Origin: an uncultured Propionibacteriaceae bacterium
GTDB taxonomy: Bacteria; Actinomycetota; Actinomycetes; Propionibacteriales; Propionibacteriaceae
NCBI GenBank assembly: GCA_938012815.1
Contig: CALLVV010000001.1
Coordinates: 8,610 to 72,609 of the forward strand
Length of the DNA stretch: 64,000 nucleotides
Reading direction: 5' to 3'
The position numbers and the translations under genes are program-made. Positions 7,906 to 17,691 of the stretch are shown here, in pieces. The notes under the pieces were generated by a model that searched no databases, was not told the DNA's origin, and worked only from the letters and a program-made list of their open reading frames with translations. Position 1 is the first letter of the stretch, and each line of letters opens with the position of its first letter.

Positions 7906-10492
7906 ACCCGACGATCCGCCGCGCGACCGTCACCGCCTTGCTGGTGCCTTTCCGGGCGGCCAATGCCGCGACATTCGGCAGGTCGACGGCGACCCCCGCC
8001 GCCCGCACCTCCGGAAGGTGACGCAGCACCGCCTCCAGTGCCGTCGTCGTCGCAGCCGTGGTTCTCCGCTGCCCCGCGAGTTCCTCCGCGATTGTCACCA
8101 GCAACGGCCAGGCCAGGGCCAACCCGCCGGCGTCGGCGACGGTGCACAGGACCGCCACCGTCTTCGCGGGCGAATGGGGCCAGGTCTCGTGTTTTGCCCG
8201 CGGCATGTCGTTGAGGTCGTCCCACCAGGGACTCCGCCAGGCGTCGACGAGGTCGCCGGGGTGCAGGCGGCCCTCGTCCCAGGCGGTCAGGAGGGCCTCG
8301 GCGACGCGGTCGCGGTCCTTCAGCGCTGCCCCCGAGATCACGGCGAGGGTGACGAACGACAGTACCGGTCCGAACCGTCCCGCCACCGCCGTGACCGGGA
8401 GGAAACCGGCGACCGCCTCGGTGGGGTGGTAATTCCCGAACTCCTGCAGGATCAGCGCCGCAGGCCGGGTCGGGTGCGCAGGGAGCAGCGTCAGGGCGGC
8501 CTCGGAGTCGGAGTCGTACAAGATTGAGCCGCGGGGCTGGAAGTGAACCTCGGTGCCGTCGTTCCCCATCGACTCGATACGGATCGTGTCGTCGGGGTCT
8601 GGTTCCGGCCACGCTTCGGGCAGGTCCCGCACCGCCTCCCGGTAGAGGCTGCGATCCGGGTGGAACCGTTCCGCCCAGGCGTTGTGCAGTCCGAGCGGCC
8701 CGAACGTGCTGGGCTCGTCGCCGTCGGCGATCAGCCTCACGACCGGGCGGTTCAGGTACGGGCGGTCGTCCCCGGCTGCCGGGCGGAGCCGGAGCACGCC
8801 GGGGCGGGGTTCGTCGTCGCGCCAGCGGGCGAGCACCCCGGACAGGCGGACCTCGACGCCGCGGATGGGCAGATCGAGGCCGGAGACATCCCGCGGGGCG
8901 GAGGCGCGGTCGAGGCGGGCCAGGGCCACGGCGACGTCGGTGGGTACCAGCTCCACCCCGGCCTCCCGGAACCTGTCGACCCGCTCCCGGAAGACTTCCC
9001 AGGCGATGCGGAACCCCTCGTGGGTGGGGGTGGACAGCAGACAGGGCAGTTCGCCGAGCAGGCCGAGGACGTCGCGGGCTCGCTGCGCGGCGAGGAAGGA
9101 CAGGGGACCACCCCGCGATGCGGCGGACCGGACGCCCCGGCCCGGAACAATAGTACCGTCACCCAAGCACACGACCAGCCGGGTCAGGAAACCGCACCAG
9201 CCATCCGGCGACACGTTCTCCCCGATCAGACGGACCAGATACTCGGGGCCCTTGGCGCGGGCGGTGGCGACGAGGGCCGCGAGGAGACGCTCGTAACGGA
9301 AGGCGCTCAACCGCCACCGGGTGTCGATGTCGGTGAGCAGCGCCAGCAGGGCGGGTTCGTCGAGGACCAGGGCGTCGTCGGTGAACTCGGGAAGAGGCTC
9401 CGGCGCCGGCAGCGACGGTTCCCGCCACAACCCGAGCGGCTCCTCCTCGGGCGGGGCGGCGTCCCAGCCGTCCAGGAGTTCCCGGGCCAGTTCGGCGGTG
9501 GTGGTATCCGCGCCGGCAACCAGCGCCTCGACGGTCCCGACGAGATCCTGCGACGGCGCCCCCAACCCGCGGAGGGCCTTCAGGACGTCGCGTTTGACGC
9601 CCTTCTCCTTGCGGACCAGGACGTCGAGGGCCAGGGCGGTCAGGTCGTCGTCGCCGAGGCCGTCGGCCAGCAGGCACCCGGTGAAGAGTTTCACGACGGT
9701 TTTGTCGGCGTTCGGCAGGCCCGCCAGCAGGCGGGGCCGCTCCGCGGGGAGCAGGCCTTCCAGGTCGAGCGCCCGCAGCCAGTGCACGACGGCCTGCTGG
9801 GCGGTGGGGCGGTCGCCGCGTTCGACGACCCGGAGCAGCGCATCCAGCAGAGCGGGGTCGTTCGTGGGTTCTTGTTCCTGCAGGGCCTTCATTTTCTCTC
9901 GGATATCGGACTCGTTCCTGTCGAGGCCGGGAAAGGTGAGGGCGTTCGGGGATGCGCAGGCCTGCAGGAAGTGTTCCTGCCAGCGCGTGCCGGGCCTGGG
10001 ATCGGAGTTGTTGCTGGCCCAGCCTGCCCAGTAGGTGGTGTGGTCCGCCCCGGGCAGCGGCAGATCCAGGGTGACGCACAGGGGCCCGACGAGATGGCTG
10101 ATCCGCCAGAGGTCATCGCGTTTCCTCAGCAGGGCCGCCACGAGTTTCTCCACCCAGCCGGCGCCCCGGCCGGTGAGCACGGCCACTGTCTGGTTGATGG
10201 CGTCTTCGTCTTGCAGGGAGGTGACCGTCGAGAAACTGAACGTCGCCGCGGTCTGGGCGGGGGTGCTTCCCAGCGCGGCGGTGAGCAGCACGAGACGCGT
10301 GTCGGGGAACCCCCATTCGTCGGTCAGCGCAGCTTTGATGGCGCGACGGCCCTTCTTCAACACCCGCGATCTCGATGCCCGCTCCTCGGGGTTCGTTGAT
10401 TCCAGTTCCTCGATGAGGTGCCGGATGCTGGTGGCCTCCCTGGTCATCCGGACGAGGTCGGCCTCCTCTGGGGTGAGGTCCCGGTCGGTCAT
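7892..10492 (-). CDS. Large HEAT-like repeat protein, paralog B
   Basis: An 866-aa protein of the same family as 1-2086 and 11073-13544. Shared landmarks are LQACASPNALTFP near residue 175, RKEKGVKRDVLKALRGLG near the middle, GELPCLLSTPTHEGFRIAW, and the terminal block LPEVRAAGVAVDLPNVAALA followed by ARKGTSKAVTVARRIV. Leu/Ala-rich helical repeats predominate, with no signal peptide or membrane segment. It is probably a cytosolic alpha-solenoid scaffold (inference). The extreme C-terminus (GFQGS) is shared with neither paralog and overlaps the AAA ATPase remnant, so a deletion junction probably replaced the native tail. It is divergent from the pyrimidine-dimer glycosylase gene across 151 bases. 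Confidence 0.82.
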   Translation of the reverse strand: MTDRDLTPEEADLVRMTREATSIRHLIEELESTNPEERASRSRVLKKGRRAIKAALTDEWGFPDTRLVLLTAALGSTPAQTAATFSFSTVTSLQDEDAINQTVAVLTGRGAGWVEKLVAALLRKRDDLWRISHLVGPLCVTLDLPLPGADHTTYWAGWASNNSDPRPGTRWQEHFLQACASPNALTFPGLDRNESDIREKMKALQEQEPTNDPALLDALLRVVERGDRPTAQQAVVHWLRALDLEGLLPAERPRLLAGLPNADKTVVKLFTGCLLADGLGDDDLTALALDVLVRKEKGVKRDVLKALRGLGAPSQDLVGTVEALVAGADTTTAELARELLDGWDAAPPEEEPLGLWREPSLPAPEPLPEFTDDALVLDEPALLALLTDIDTRWRLSAFRYERLLAALVATARAKGPEYLVRLIGENVSPDGWCGFLTRLVVCLGDGTIVPGRGVRSAASRGGPLSFLAAQRARDVLGLLGELPCLLSTPTHEGFRIAWEVFRERVDRFREAGVELVPTDVAVALARLDRASAPRDVSGLDLPIRGVEVRLSGVLARWRDDEPRPGVLRLRPAAGDDRPYLNRPVVRLIADGDEPSTFGPLGLHNAWAERFHPDRSLYREAVRDLPEAWPEPDPDDTIRIESMGNDGTEVHFQPRGSILYDSDSEAALTLLPAHPTRPAALILQEFGNYHPTEAVAGFLPVTAVAGRFGPVLSFVTLAVISGAALKDRDRVAEALLTAWDEGRLHPGDLVDAWRSPWWDDLNDMPRAKHETWPHSPAKTVAVLCTVADAGGLALAWPLLVTIAEELAGQRRTTAATTTALEAVLRHLPEVRAAGVAVDLPNVAALAARKGTSKAVTVARRIVGFQGS

Positions 10493-10643
10493 GGTGGGCT
10501 CCCGTCCTCTCGGTAGCGGGGTTCGTGGGTCCGGTTCAACTCCATGATTCCAGCAGCGAAGCGGCCGGCCGGGTGGTGGGCAATGCCGCCGACCACCGAT
10601 CCGTGGTATCTGTTGGATCCTGCTGAACCATCCAGGAGGTCTG

Positions 10644-11078
10644 GTGAGAATCTGGTCGTTGCATCCGGGATATCTCGACAGGCAGGGACTGGTCGCCTGC
10701 TGGCGGGAGTCGTTGCTGGCGCAGAAGGTCCTCGCCGGGAAAACCGTCGGCTACACCCGGCATCCGCAGCTCGCCAGGTTCAGGGTCCTCGACGACCCGC
10801 TGGCCGGGATCGGGGCCTACCTGCAGGGACTCGCGGACGAGGCGGGGCTGCGGGGATACCGCTTCGACGTCAGCCGGATCGCGAGACCCGACCGTGTGTT
10901 CACGCTCACCGTCACCCGTGGGCAGCTCGACGTCGAGGCCGCTCATCTGCTCGCCAAGCTGAAGGAGCGCTCACCCGAGCGGGTCGCAGGATTCCCCAAG
11001 CCCGCGGATCTGCTCCCGCACCCGCTGTTCACCGTCGCCCCGGGGCCGGTTGCCGACTGGGAACGCGCCCGGTCATAG
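10644..11078 (+). CDS. Pyrimidine dimer DNA glycosylase / endonuclease V-like protein
   Basis: A 144-aa protein opening with MRIWSLHPGYLDRQGLVACW, then GKTVGYTRHPQLARFR, the signature of the pyrimidine dimer DNA glycosylase/endonuclease V (T4 DenV-like) family. These enzymes excise UV-induced cyclobutane pyrimidine dimers and cleave the strand by beta-elimination. The GTG start is preceded by AGGAGGT at a good distance. The stop overlaps the end of the convergent paralog C gene by six bases. It is a lone plus-strand gene inside a minus-strand array, so it was probably inserted separately. Confidence 0.8.
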   Translation: MRIWSLHPGYLDRQGLVACWRESLLAQKVLAGKTVGYTRHPQLARFRVLDDPLAGIGAYLQGLADEAGLRGYRFDVSRIARPDRVFTLTVTRGQLDVEAAHLLAKLKERSPERVAGFPKPADLLPHPLFTVAPGPVADWERARS

Positions 11079-13544
11079 CTGTGACACGATCAGTTTTGCC
11101 ACCCTCACTGCCTTGGTGGGGGCCTCCTTGTTCGCCAGGGCCATGATGTTCGGCAGGTCGACGGGGATGCCTGCGGCCCGCGCCTCGGGAAGGTAGTGCA
11201 GCAGCGACTCCAACACGGTGGAGGCCGGGGCCGGGATCTTCTCCTGGCCCGCTATCTCCTCCGCCATGGTGGTCAGCAGCGGCCAGGTCAGGGCCAGGCC
11301 GCCCCCATCGGCGATGCGCCCCAGGGTTTCGGTGACCCTGGGGGCCGAGAACTCCCGGATCCCGCGCCACGGGCTGCGCCAGGCTGAGATGAGATCGTCG
11401 GCGGTGAGACGTTCCTCGTCCCAGGCGGTGAGCAGCAGGGCGGCGGCGCGGTCGCGGTTCTTCGTCGTCGTGTCCGAGGCCAGTGCCAGGGATACGAAGG
11501 AGGCCACCGGCCCGAACCGCGGGATGGTTGTCGCGATTCGCTCGAAGATGCTCAGGGCGAACGTCTTCGAGGCGTAAAGGACCAGGCCCGCGGGACGGGT
11601 CGGGTGTTCGGGCAGCGTCACGAACACCCACGGGTCCTCCTGGTGTGCGTATATCGGCTGATAGGGGAGGCTCCAGTGGCTGTGGATGCCCAGCAATTCG
11701 TGACTCGTGGGTTCGTCTCCATCGACCTCCAGCCGTCTGAACGGGGGATCGTGGTCCTGCTCGTCCCGGGCGGTCAGGCCACGCAGCTCGCCGGGCCGCG
11801 CCGGGTGGTCGCGCCAGTGAGCGATCACCGCCGCGAGATCGGTCGTCACTCCGTGGATGGGCTGCTCGAACGCGGACAGGTCGTCGGGGGCCTTCGAGCG
11901 GTCCAGCCGCGCCAGCGCCACCGCGACATCCGTCGGGAGCACCGCCAGGTCCGCTTCCCGGTAGCGACGCGCCCGCCTGGTGAACACTTTCCAGGTGATG
12001 CTGAAGCCGGTGTGGGTGGGGGTGGACAGCAGACAGGGGAGCTCGCCGAGCCGGCCGAGGACGTCGATGGCGCGCTGCACGGGCAGGAAGGTCAAGGGCC
12101 ACGACTCCATCATCATCGGCTGCCTCAGCTCGCCGTCACCCCGTTTGCCCAGCCTCTCCAGGAGCTGGGCCAGGACCGAGCTGTGCGGATTGGTGTACCT
12201 GATGCCGGTGCGGATCGCGTGCTTGACCCGGATCGGGCCGCGCGCGTGCGCCGTCGCCACCAACGCCGCCAGGGCGTGTTCCTGGAGGTCGGGGTCGCAC
12301 CGCCGGTCGGCGTCCACCTTCGTGATCAGTGCCGCCAGGCCGGGATCGTCGAGGACCAGGGCGGCGTCGGTGTGGTCGCGCAACAGCTGCGGGCAGCGAC
12401 CCGCCGGGGTGCGCCACAGGCCGAGTGTTCCTGCGTCCCGTGCCCGGGGACGGGGGGTGTCGGGGACCGGGCCGCCGCCGTGGGATGGTTGCGGCTGCCC
12501 GGCGTTCTCCGGTTTCCCGGTGGTTGTGCCGTTCCAGTGATCCAGGAGGTTTCTCGCCAGGGCAGCGCTGGTGGTGTCCTGGTCCGACGCGATCAACTGG
12601 ACGGTGTCAAGGAGATTCTGCGACGGGACGGTGAGCCGGATGGCCGCCTTCGCCACGGTGCGTTTCAGGCCTTTCTCGCTGCGGGGCAGGATGGCCAGGG
12701 TCAGGTCGGTGAGATCGGCGTCGGAGAGGTCGGCGGCGAGCAGTTGCTTGATGGCCAGTTTCGCGAAGGCACCGCCGGCATTGGGCAGGGCGGCGATCAC
12801 TCGTTTTCGTTCGGTCGGGAGGAGGGGGATCAGTCCGAGCCCCTCCAGCCACAGCATCGCAACCCGCTGGCCGCCGATGCGGTCGCCGCGGTCGAAGATC
12901 TGGAGCAGGGCCCGCAGCAGGGCCGGATCGTCGGTGGGTTCAGCGGCACGCAGATTCTGGGCGCAGCGAACCACCGTGTCCACGTATGTGGTTCGGTCTT
13001 CGTGAGGTATCACGAAGGCGTTGGGTGCGGCGCAGGCGGCGATGAAACGTTTCTCCCAGCGGCAGTGGTGGGCGGGCGCCGGGTGGTTCCGCATCCAGCC
13101 CAGCCAGTAGCGGGAATCCGTGGGCAGAGGTAGCTCGAAGGTGTTGATGAGCGGATCCAGCAGCGGGGGGAGGTGTTCGGTCAGGCTGACCTTCCTCAGG
13201 GCGGCCGCGACGAACTCCCGCACCCATTCCTCGCCGCGGGCCGTGAGCCTCTCCACCACCTGGGTCCGTGTCAGGTGGTCGCGCACCAGCAGTTTGACGG
13301 ACCACTCACTCAGGGTGGTTGCCACTTGCTCGGGTGTGGCGTCCAGGAAGGCGGCCAACACGATGCAGCGATACTGCAAACCGAAGGCTGTCCTGCTGCG
13401 CAGCACCGGCAGCGACTTCTTGGCCAGCGTGCGCTGCTCCGACGAGAGTCGTTCCAGCCCATCCAGCAGATCCTTGGTGGTCCGGGTCCGGTTTATGAGG
13501 CGGTGAAGCACCAATTCGTCCGGGGTGAGAGACCTGTCTGCCAT
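11073..13544 (-). CDS. Large HEAT-like repeat protein, paralog C
   Basis: An 823-aa protein paralogous to the genes at 1-2086 and 7892-10492. It carries IAACAAPNAFVIP, RSEKGLKRTVAKAAIR followed by PSQNLLDTV, GELPCLLSTPTHTGFSITW, and the C-terminal HYLPEARAAGIPVDLPNI block ending VAKLIVSQL. A Pro/Arg-rich linker in the middle (about residues 345-380) distinguishes it. It starts 18 bases after the stop of the SWIM gene, so the two form an operon. This is the best evidence that the SWIM protein and the solenoid family work together. No enzymatic residues are recognised. Confidence 0.82.
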   Translation of the reverse strand: MADRSLTPDELVLHRLINRTRTTKDLLDGLERLSSEQRTLAKKSLPVLRSRTAFGLQYRCIVLAAFLDATPEQVATTLSEWSVKLLVRDHLTRTQVVERLTARGEEWVREFVAAALRKVSLTEHLPPLLDPLINTFELPLPTDSRYWLGWMRNHPAPAHHCRWEKRFIAACAAPNAFVIPHEDRTTYVDTVVRCAQNLRAAEPTDDPALLRALLQIFDRGDRIGGQRVAMLWLEGLGLIPLLPTERKRVIAALPNAGGAFAKLAIKQLLAADLSDADLTDLTLAILPRSEKGLKRTVAKAAIRLTVPSQNLLDTVQLIASDQDTTSAALARNLLDHWNGTTTGKPENAGQPQPSHGGGPVPDTPRPRARDAGTLGLWRTPAGRCPQLLRDHTDAALVLDDPGLAALITKVDADRRCDPDLQEHALAALVATAHARGPIRVKHAIRTGIRYTNPHSSVLAQLLERLGKRGDGELRQPMMMESWPLTFLPVQRAIDVLGRLGELPCLLSTPTHTGFSITWKVFTRRARRYREADLAVLPTDVAVALARLDRSKAPDDLSAFEQPIHGVTTDLAAVIAHWRDHPARPGELRGLTARDEQDHDPPFRRLEVDGDEPTSHELLGIHSHWSLPYQPIYAHQEDPWVFVTLPEHPTRPAGLVLYASKTFALSIFERIATTIPRFGPVASFVSLALASDTTTKNRDRAAALLLTAWDEERLTADDLISAWRSPWRGIREFSAPRVTETLGRIADGGGLALTWPLLTTMAEEIAGQEKIPAPASTVLESLLHYLPEARAAGIPVDLPNIMALANKEAPTKAVRVAKLIVSQL

Positions 13545-13562
13545 GATCTTGTTTCCTGTTGT

Positions 13563-14882
13563 TCAGTTGAGTTCGGAGGGTGTCCTGCTCAGCTCGACGG
13601 CCACGATGTGTTTGCACACTCCTCGTGACCCCGTGTGGCCGCGCCACCAAGGGCAGGTGCAGCTCGGTGGATCGGCGCGGACGATGTACTCGTCGTGATC
13701 ACCTCGCACCCGGAAGGTCCCGGGGTGCCCATCGAACGGCCGCACCGCGCCGGCGGTGGTGAGGCGTTTCGCATGCCTCAGGCGCGGGTTGTGCTTGTTC
13801 ACACGGTTGGCGTCGCCGGGCAGTTCCCGGTGGAAATAGGCCTGCTCGTACAGGTCGAAACCCACCCTGCCGTCTCCGGCCAGCACCGCCAGGCTCTGCC
13901 CCACGCGTTCCTCGCTCAACCCGGTCTCCGCCGTCAGCGAGGCGACCTCGATGCGGGGCTCGAACGCCAGGCAGGCCGAGATCAACGCGGAATCGTCGAT
14001 GGCGGTGGGGGCGGCCAGTTTCGTCAGCAACGCGCCCTCGCCCGAGAAACCCCGGTAGTGCTCGGCGGTGAGGGTGAACGTCAACCTTCCGTGGGGCAGC
14101 GAGAACTCCCACACTGACGCCGCTTTGGGGGCCTGTGACAGGCCGTAGACGCGCATGCCCATGATCTGAGGGCTGAGGCGGCGGGCCGCCCGCAACCGGT
14201 TCAGACCCTCCGCGTACACGGTGTCCTTCCCGGGGCGCAGCGCAGGTTTCACCCCCAACCTCGAGATGCTCCAGTGCCCCTTGCGACCCGCCCCCGACGG
14301 CAGCGTCGCCAGGAACTGGCGGGTCTGCACGGCTGGTGTCTCGCCGATCAGGTCCAGTTCCCGGGTCAGCTCCTGCGACGACCCGAGCGCCTTCAACCAG
14401 CGATCTGGCAACTCCACCTTCCGCTCCACGTGCGTGGCATCGAGGGTGGAGACGCGCAGCTCGTCGTTGCCGATGGCCAGATGCATGAGTTCCGACGGTG
14501 AGATCTGTCCGAGGGTTTCCCGCAGCGGCTGGTTGATGTCGACGTTGGTGGTGCCGTGGTGGATGTCACCCCCGTCGAAGGCGGCCGCCAGGAGATCCAG
14601 CCGCACCCCGACGGTGTTGCACGCCGAGAACGCCTCGAACCGTATGCGGTCCCCGTTGGCGGTGCAGATCGGGTCCCGCATTCCAGCGGGCGCCGGTTGG
14701 AAGTAGCGGGTCCGGGCCACGTCTGCCAGCACGAGCAGACCGCGGGCCAGCACGAGTGGCTGGGCGGCGAACCCCGAGAAGAACTCGGGCGTCTCGGTGA
14801 GCCCCTCGGGGGTGAGGGCGGGGGCCAGTTCCAGGGTCAGGCCGGTGCCGTCGAGGGTCGAGGCCGAGGTGAACGATCTCAT
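13563..14882 (-). CDS. SWIM zinc-finger protein
   Basis: A protein of about 439 aa from the ATG at 14882 (MRSFTSASTL); an in-frame ATG upstream adds 33 implausible residues. The C-terminus contains the SWIM zinc-binding pattern CxC...CxH in SCTCPWWRGHTGSRGVCKH. The preceding FRVRGDHDEYIV is the strand that normally leads into a SWIM finger. SWIM domains bind DNA or protein. The N-terminal 380 residues match no enzyme I recognise. It is the first gene of an operon with paralog C, so a regulatory or targeting role for the solenoid proteins is plausible but inferred. Confidence 0.85.
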   Translation of the reverse strand: MRSFTSASTLDGTGLTLELAPALTPEGLTETPEFFSGFAAQPLVLARGLLVLADVARTRYFQPAPAGMRDPICTANGDRIRFEAFSACNTVGVRLDLLAAAFDGGDIHHGTTNVDINQPLRETLGQISPSELMHLAIGNDELRVSTLDATHVERKVELPDRWLKALGSSQELTRELDLIGETPAVQTRQFLATLPSGAGRKGHWSISRLGVKPALRPGKDTVYAEGLNRLRAARRLSPQIMGMRVYGLSQAPKAASVWEFSLPHGRLTFTLTAEHYRGFSGEGALLTKLAAPTAIDDSALISACLAFEPRIEVASLTAETGLSEERVGQSLAVLAGDGRVGFDLYEQAYFHRELPGDANRVNKHNPRLRHAKRLTTAGAVRPFDGHPGTFRVRGDHDEYIVRADPPSCTCPWWRGHTGSRGVCKHIVAVELSRTPSELN

Positions 14883-15134
14883 AGTGGAACCGTACCGGGG
14901 AACGCCGGCAAAAATCGGTGGAAAGTCAAATCTGCGGGGTTCCCGGATCGCATACACGAGTCTCGTCATGAATCCCGTCATTGTTGGTGTCGGCCCGGTG
15001 TTCCGTGGTTGCGGCGATGGGCAGGCGCCCGCGGGTCATTCGTGAACCTGTCTGCCAGTAGCCTTTTTGATGAACCCGAGGGTGTGCGAGGTCAATTTCT
15101 GTCGGGTTGGTGTTCCCGGAGAGGGTGGGTCTTC

Positions 15135-15773
15135 ATGAGACGCGACACGGGGGTCGAGGTCGGGTTGACAATCGCAGTCATCGGCCTCCAGGTGTTCGGG
15201 GTTTTCCTGCTGGGGTGGCCTGCCGGCAACATCCTGCTGCTCCTGTGGTTCGAGAACCTGCTGCTGACCCTGATGGCCGTCTCCCGGATGGTGATCTTCC
15301 GCAAACTACCGGGAGGCGGCTGGGGGAAGGTCTTGGCAATGGCCTTCGATCTGCTGTTCTTCTGCATGCTGCATCTGGTCCTCGCAGGTCTGCTTGCCCG
15401 TGGATGGGGAATCGCATTCACATGGGCGGCGATCGGAGTGCCTGCTGTTCTGCTCGTGATCCGCTACGTGGCCGAGAGTGTGGGTCGAGGCCGGGCCGAG
15501 GAATCACCGAGAGATTTCAAACAAACCTATTGGTTCACCTTGGCGCGAATTGTCGTGTTCAACGTACCGGTCGTCATCTGCTGTTTGCTCACCGTTGTCG
15601 GGTACGGACTCATCGCATCCGGATCGTTGAACATCGATCCGGCTGTCGCGCGAGGAACGGTCGTGGCCGTGCTCCTGGGGGTCAAGATCTGCGTGGAGAT
15701 CCACTTCTGGCCCGCGATTGCCGGGATTGGTGCCTCGTCGTCGCAGTCGCGTGAGAAGGTTCGCACTTCTTGA
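15135..15773 (+). CDS. Multi-pass membrane protein (DUF6498-like)
   Basis: A 212-aa protein. ATG at 15135 (MRRDTGVEVGLTIAVIG) is chosen because the upstream in-frame extension is not protein-like. About six hydrophobic helices are visible (for example LTIAVIGLQVFGVFLLGW, ILLLLWFENLLLTLMAV and LAMAFDLLFFCMLHLVLAG). The WFEN motif in the second helix and the paired C-terminal helices resemble DUF6498 membrane proteins. Function is unknown. It stands alone between the SWIM gene and the NADAR gene. Confidence 0.7.
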   Translation: MRRDTGVEVGLTIAVIGLQVFGVFLLGWPAGNILLLLWFENLLLTLMAVSRMVIFRKLPGGGWGKVLAMAFDLLFFCMLHLVLAGLLARGWGIAFTWAAIGVPAVLLVIRYVAESVGRGRAEESPRDFKQTYWFTLARIVVFNVPVVICCLLTVVGYGLIASGSLNIDPAVARGTVVAVLLGVKICVEIHFWPAIAGIGASSSQSREKVRTS

Positions 15774-15982
15774 TGAACGGAAGAAGAGCCGTGCCGATGC
15801 CGGTCCTGGTCCAATACCGGGTGGGTGTTTTCCTGCCCGGGGCGTTTGCCACGAGACCCGGGTTCCTGCCGATTTCGGTGGGCGAGATTTCCTGCACCCG
15901 GCGGTCGCCGGGGCGGGTGCCGTCTTCCACGCGGTCGGGGTCGCGGCGGCCCTGGGGGTCGTGGGGTGACGCCGGGGTCCTC

Positions 15983-16534
15983 TCAGGTGGCCTCGGCCAG
16001 TTCGTCGCGGACCGTCATGAGGGCGAAACCCAGCAGGTTCAGCCCGCGCCACGAGTGCGGATCGGTGATGCGGTCGTCGTCGGCGGCCAGGCCGACCCCC
16101 CAGATGCGGTCGACGGGGCTCGCCTCCACCAAAACCCGTTCCCCCGTGCTGAGCAGGAAATCCTGCAGGTCGGGGTGCTGGGAGAACTTGGCCCGGTTGC
16201 CCGCCACCACGAGATCGAAACGGTGCTCGTCCCAGCGGCGTTGATCGAAACCCCGAACCTTGCGACCCAGTCGTTTCGCACAGTCCGGGCGGGGGGCGGC
16301 GACGATGCGATCCACGGCCTCCTCGTCGCCGAAGAGCCGCGCCTTCGCCGCCATCATCCAGTGCTCGGCGGTGGCGTAGCGCACCCCGTCGACCTCGAAG
16401 GGCGAGGCCCACCACTGGCTGAGGCAGCTGCCGGAGAGGGCGCCGTTCGCAGTGGCCTTGTGGCCCCAGAAGTACAGGTAGTCCGTCTTCTGTTTCCTGG
16501 CCGTGCGGGCCAACAACCAGTCCAAGTCGTACAT
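15983..16534 (-). CDS. NADAR-family protein (YbiA-like N-glycosidase)
   Basis: A 183-aa single-domain NADAR protein. Characteristic elements are YLYFWGHKA near the N-terminus, SCLSQWWASPFEVDGVRYAT with AEHWMMAAKARLFGD, the KVRGFDQRRWDEHRF segment, and PVDRIWGVGLAADD followed by WRGLNLLGFALM. Members hydrolyse N-glycosidic bonds in ADP-ribosylated compounds or riboflavin intermediates. GGAGGAGTC precedes the ATG. It is divergent from lgt. Confidence 0.88.
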   Translation of the reverse strand: MYDLDWLLARTARKQKTDYLYFWGHKATANGALSGSCLSQWWASPFEVDGVRYATAEHWMMAAKARLFGDEEAVDRIVAAPRPDCAKRLGRKVRGFDQRRWDEHRFDLVVAGNRAKFSQHPDLQDFLLSTGERVLVEASPVDRIWGVGLAADDDRITDPHSWRGLNLLGFALMTVRDELAEAT

Positions 16535-16635
16535 GACTCCTCCAGTGACTGTGTTTTGCGGGATGACAAGCCCCGATTCTAGCGGTTGTGCAGCGATTGC
16601 CGAGATTTGCCGGCAGCGTGTGGAAAGCTTGTTCC

Positions 16636-17631
16636 GTGACGATCCTGGAGCTCACCTTTCCACGCATGGATCCCGTGGCGATCGCCATCGGGCCCGTGCG
16701 GATCCACTGGTACGCCATCATGTATCTGCTGGCGTTCGCCATGGCCTACGGGTTGATGCGGCTGAGACTTCGGCACCAGCCCTTCGCGTCGATCACGAAA
16801 CCGTCCGCGTGGGTTCCCGCGGACATCGAGGATCTGCTGTTCTACGGCATTGCGGGCGTGATCCTGGGGGGGCGGCTCGGGTATGTGTTGTTCTACCAGC
16901 CCGGCTACTACGTGACCCATCCGCTGGACATCTTCAAGGTCTGGGACGGCGGCATGAGCTTCCACGGCGGCGCGATCGGCGTGATCCTGGGAATGGCTTT
17001 CTTCGCCTGGCGACGGTCCCGGCCGTTCCTGCAGGTCGCCGACTTCCTGGTCCCCTCCGTCCCCATCGGGCTCGCGGCCGGGCGGATCGGGAACTTCATC
17101 AACGGAGAGCTGTGGGGTCGCGCGGCCCCCTCGGACCTGCCCTGGGCGATGCGTTTCCCCTCCGGTGGCGACGTGCTGCGCCACCCGTCGCAGCTCTATC
17201 AGGCTCTCCTCGAGGGGGTGCTGCTGTTCGTGCTGCTGTGGTTCTACGCCCGCAAACCGCGGCTCCGCGGACAGGTGGCCGCCGCCTTCCTGTTCGGCTA
17301 CGGCCTGTTCCGTTTCATCGCCGAGTACTGGCGCGAACCCGACTCCCAGCTCGGGTTCCTGTCGCTCGGGTTGTCGATGGGGCAGTGGCTGTCGTTGCCG
17401 ATGATCCTCGCCGGTGTCGCGCTGTGGTTGTGGGCCCGGCGGCGGGGCGTCTCCGACCTGCAGGAACCCACCGACGATCCGGGGGAGGAACCCACTGACG
17501 AGAACCCCGAGGAGAAGACGGGCGAGGACGTCGGGGAGAAATCCACCGGAGCTGTGGAAGAGCCCTCGGGAACTGTGGACGAGGCGGGGGAAACTCCCGC
17601 CAAGGAGAACGAAACCCCAAGCCAGAACTGA
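16636..17631 (+). CDS. lgt: Prolipoprotein diacylglyceryl transferase
   Basis: Lgt transfers diacylglycerol from phosphatidylglycerol to the lipobox Cys of prolipoproteins in the cytoplasmic membrane. The signature [14 protein letters not shown] is complete, and seven hydrophobic segments are visible. [17 protein letters not shown] and [11 protein letters not shown] are typical of the family. The C-terminal ~65 residues form an acidic Pro/Glu/Thr-rich tail, common in actinobacterial Lgt. I chose the GTG at 16636 ([13 protein letters not shown]); ATG 16588 or ATG 16669 are alternatives. Likely clients in this window include the binding proteins at 27455 and 29309. Confidence 0.93.
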   Translation: MTILELTFPRMDPVAIAIGPVRIHWYAIMYLLAFAMAYGLMRLRLRHQPFASITKPSAWVPADIEDLLFYGIAGVILGGRLGYVLFYQPGYYVTHPLDIFKVWDGGMSFHGGAIGVILGMAFFAWRRSRPFLQVADFLVPSVPIGLAAGRIGNFINGELWGRAAPSDLPWAMRFPSGGDVLRHPSQLYQALLEGVLLFVLLWFYARKPRLRGQVAAAFLFGYGLFRFIAEYWREPDSQLGFLSLGLSMGQWLSLPMILAGVALWLWARRRGVSDLQEPTDDPGEEPTDENPEEKTGEDVGEKSTGAVEEPSGTVDEAGETPAKENETPSQN

Positions 17632-17649
17632 AATCCTCAACCACAGGCA

Positions 17650-17683
17650 GGTTTTCCACAGGGTTGTGAACACTGTGGAAACC
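17650..17683. terminator. Bidirectional terminator between lgt and treZ
   Basis: The inverted repeat GGTTTTCCACAG / CTGTGGAAACC (one bulge) has an 11-base loop. It sits between two convergent stop codons. Confidence 0.55.
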
Positions 17684-17691
17684 TTCCCGGC

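Noticed and set aside
8543..10399. 618-codon open frame on the plus strand
   Set aside because: It lies wholly antisense to paralog B, has Gln/Gly/Val-rich low-complexity composition and no motifs; a GC-driven shadow.
15774..15982. Possible short gene between the DUF6498-like and NADAR genes
   Set aside because: Frames read as Arg/Pro-rich or an Ala/Gly/Val stretch without a start, ribosome site or family match.
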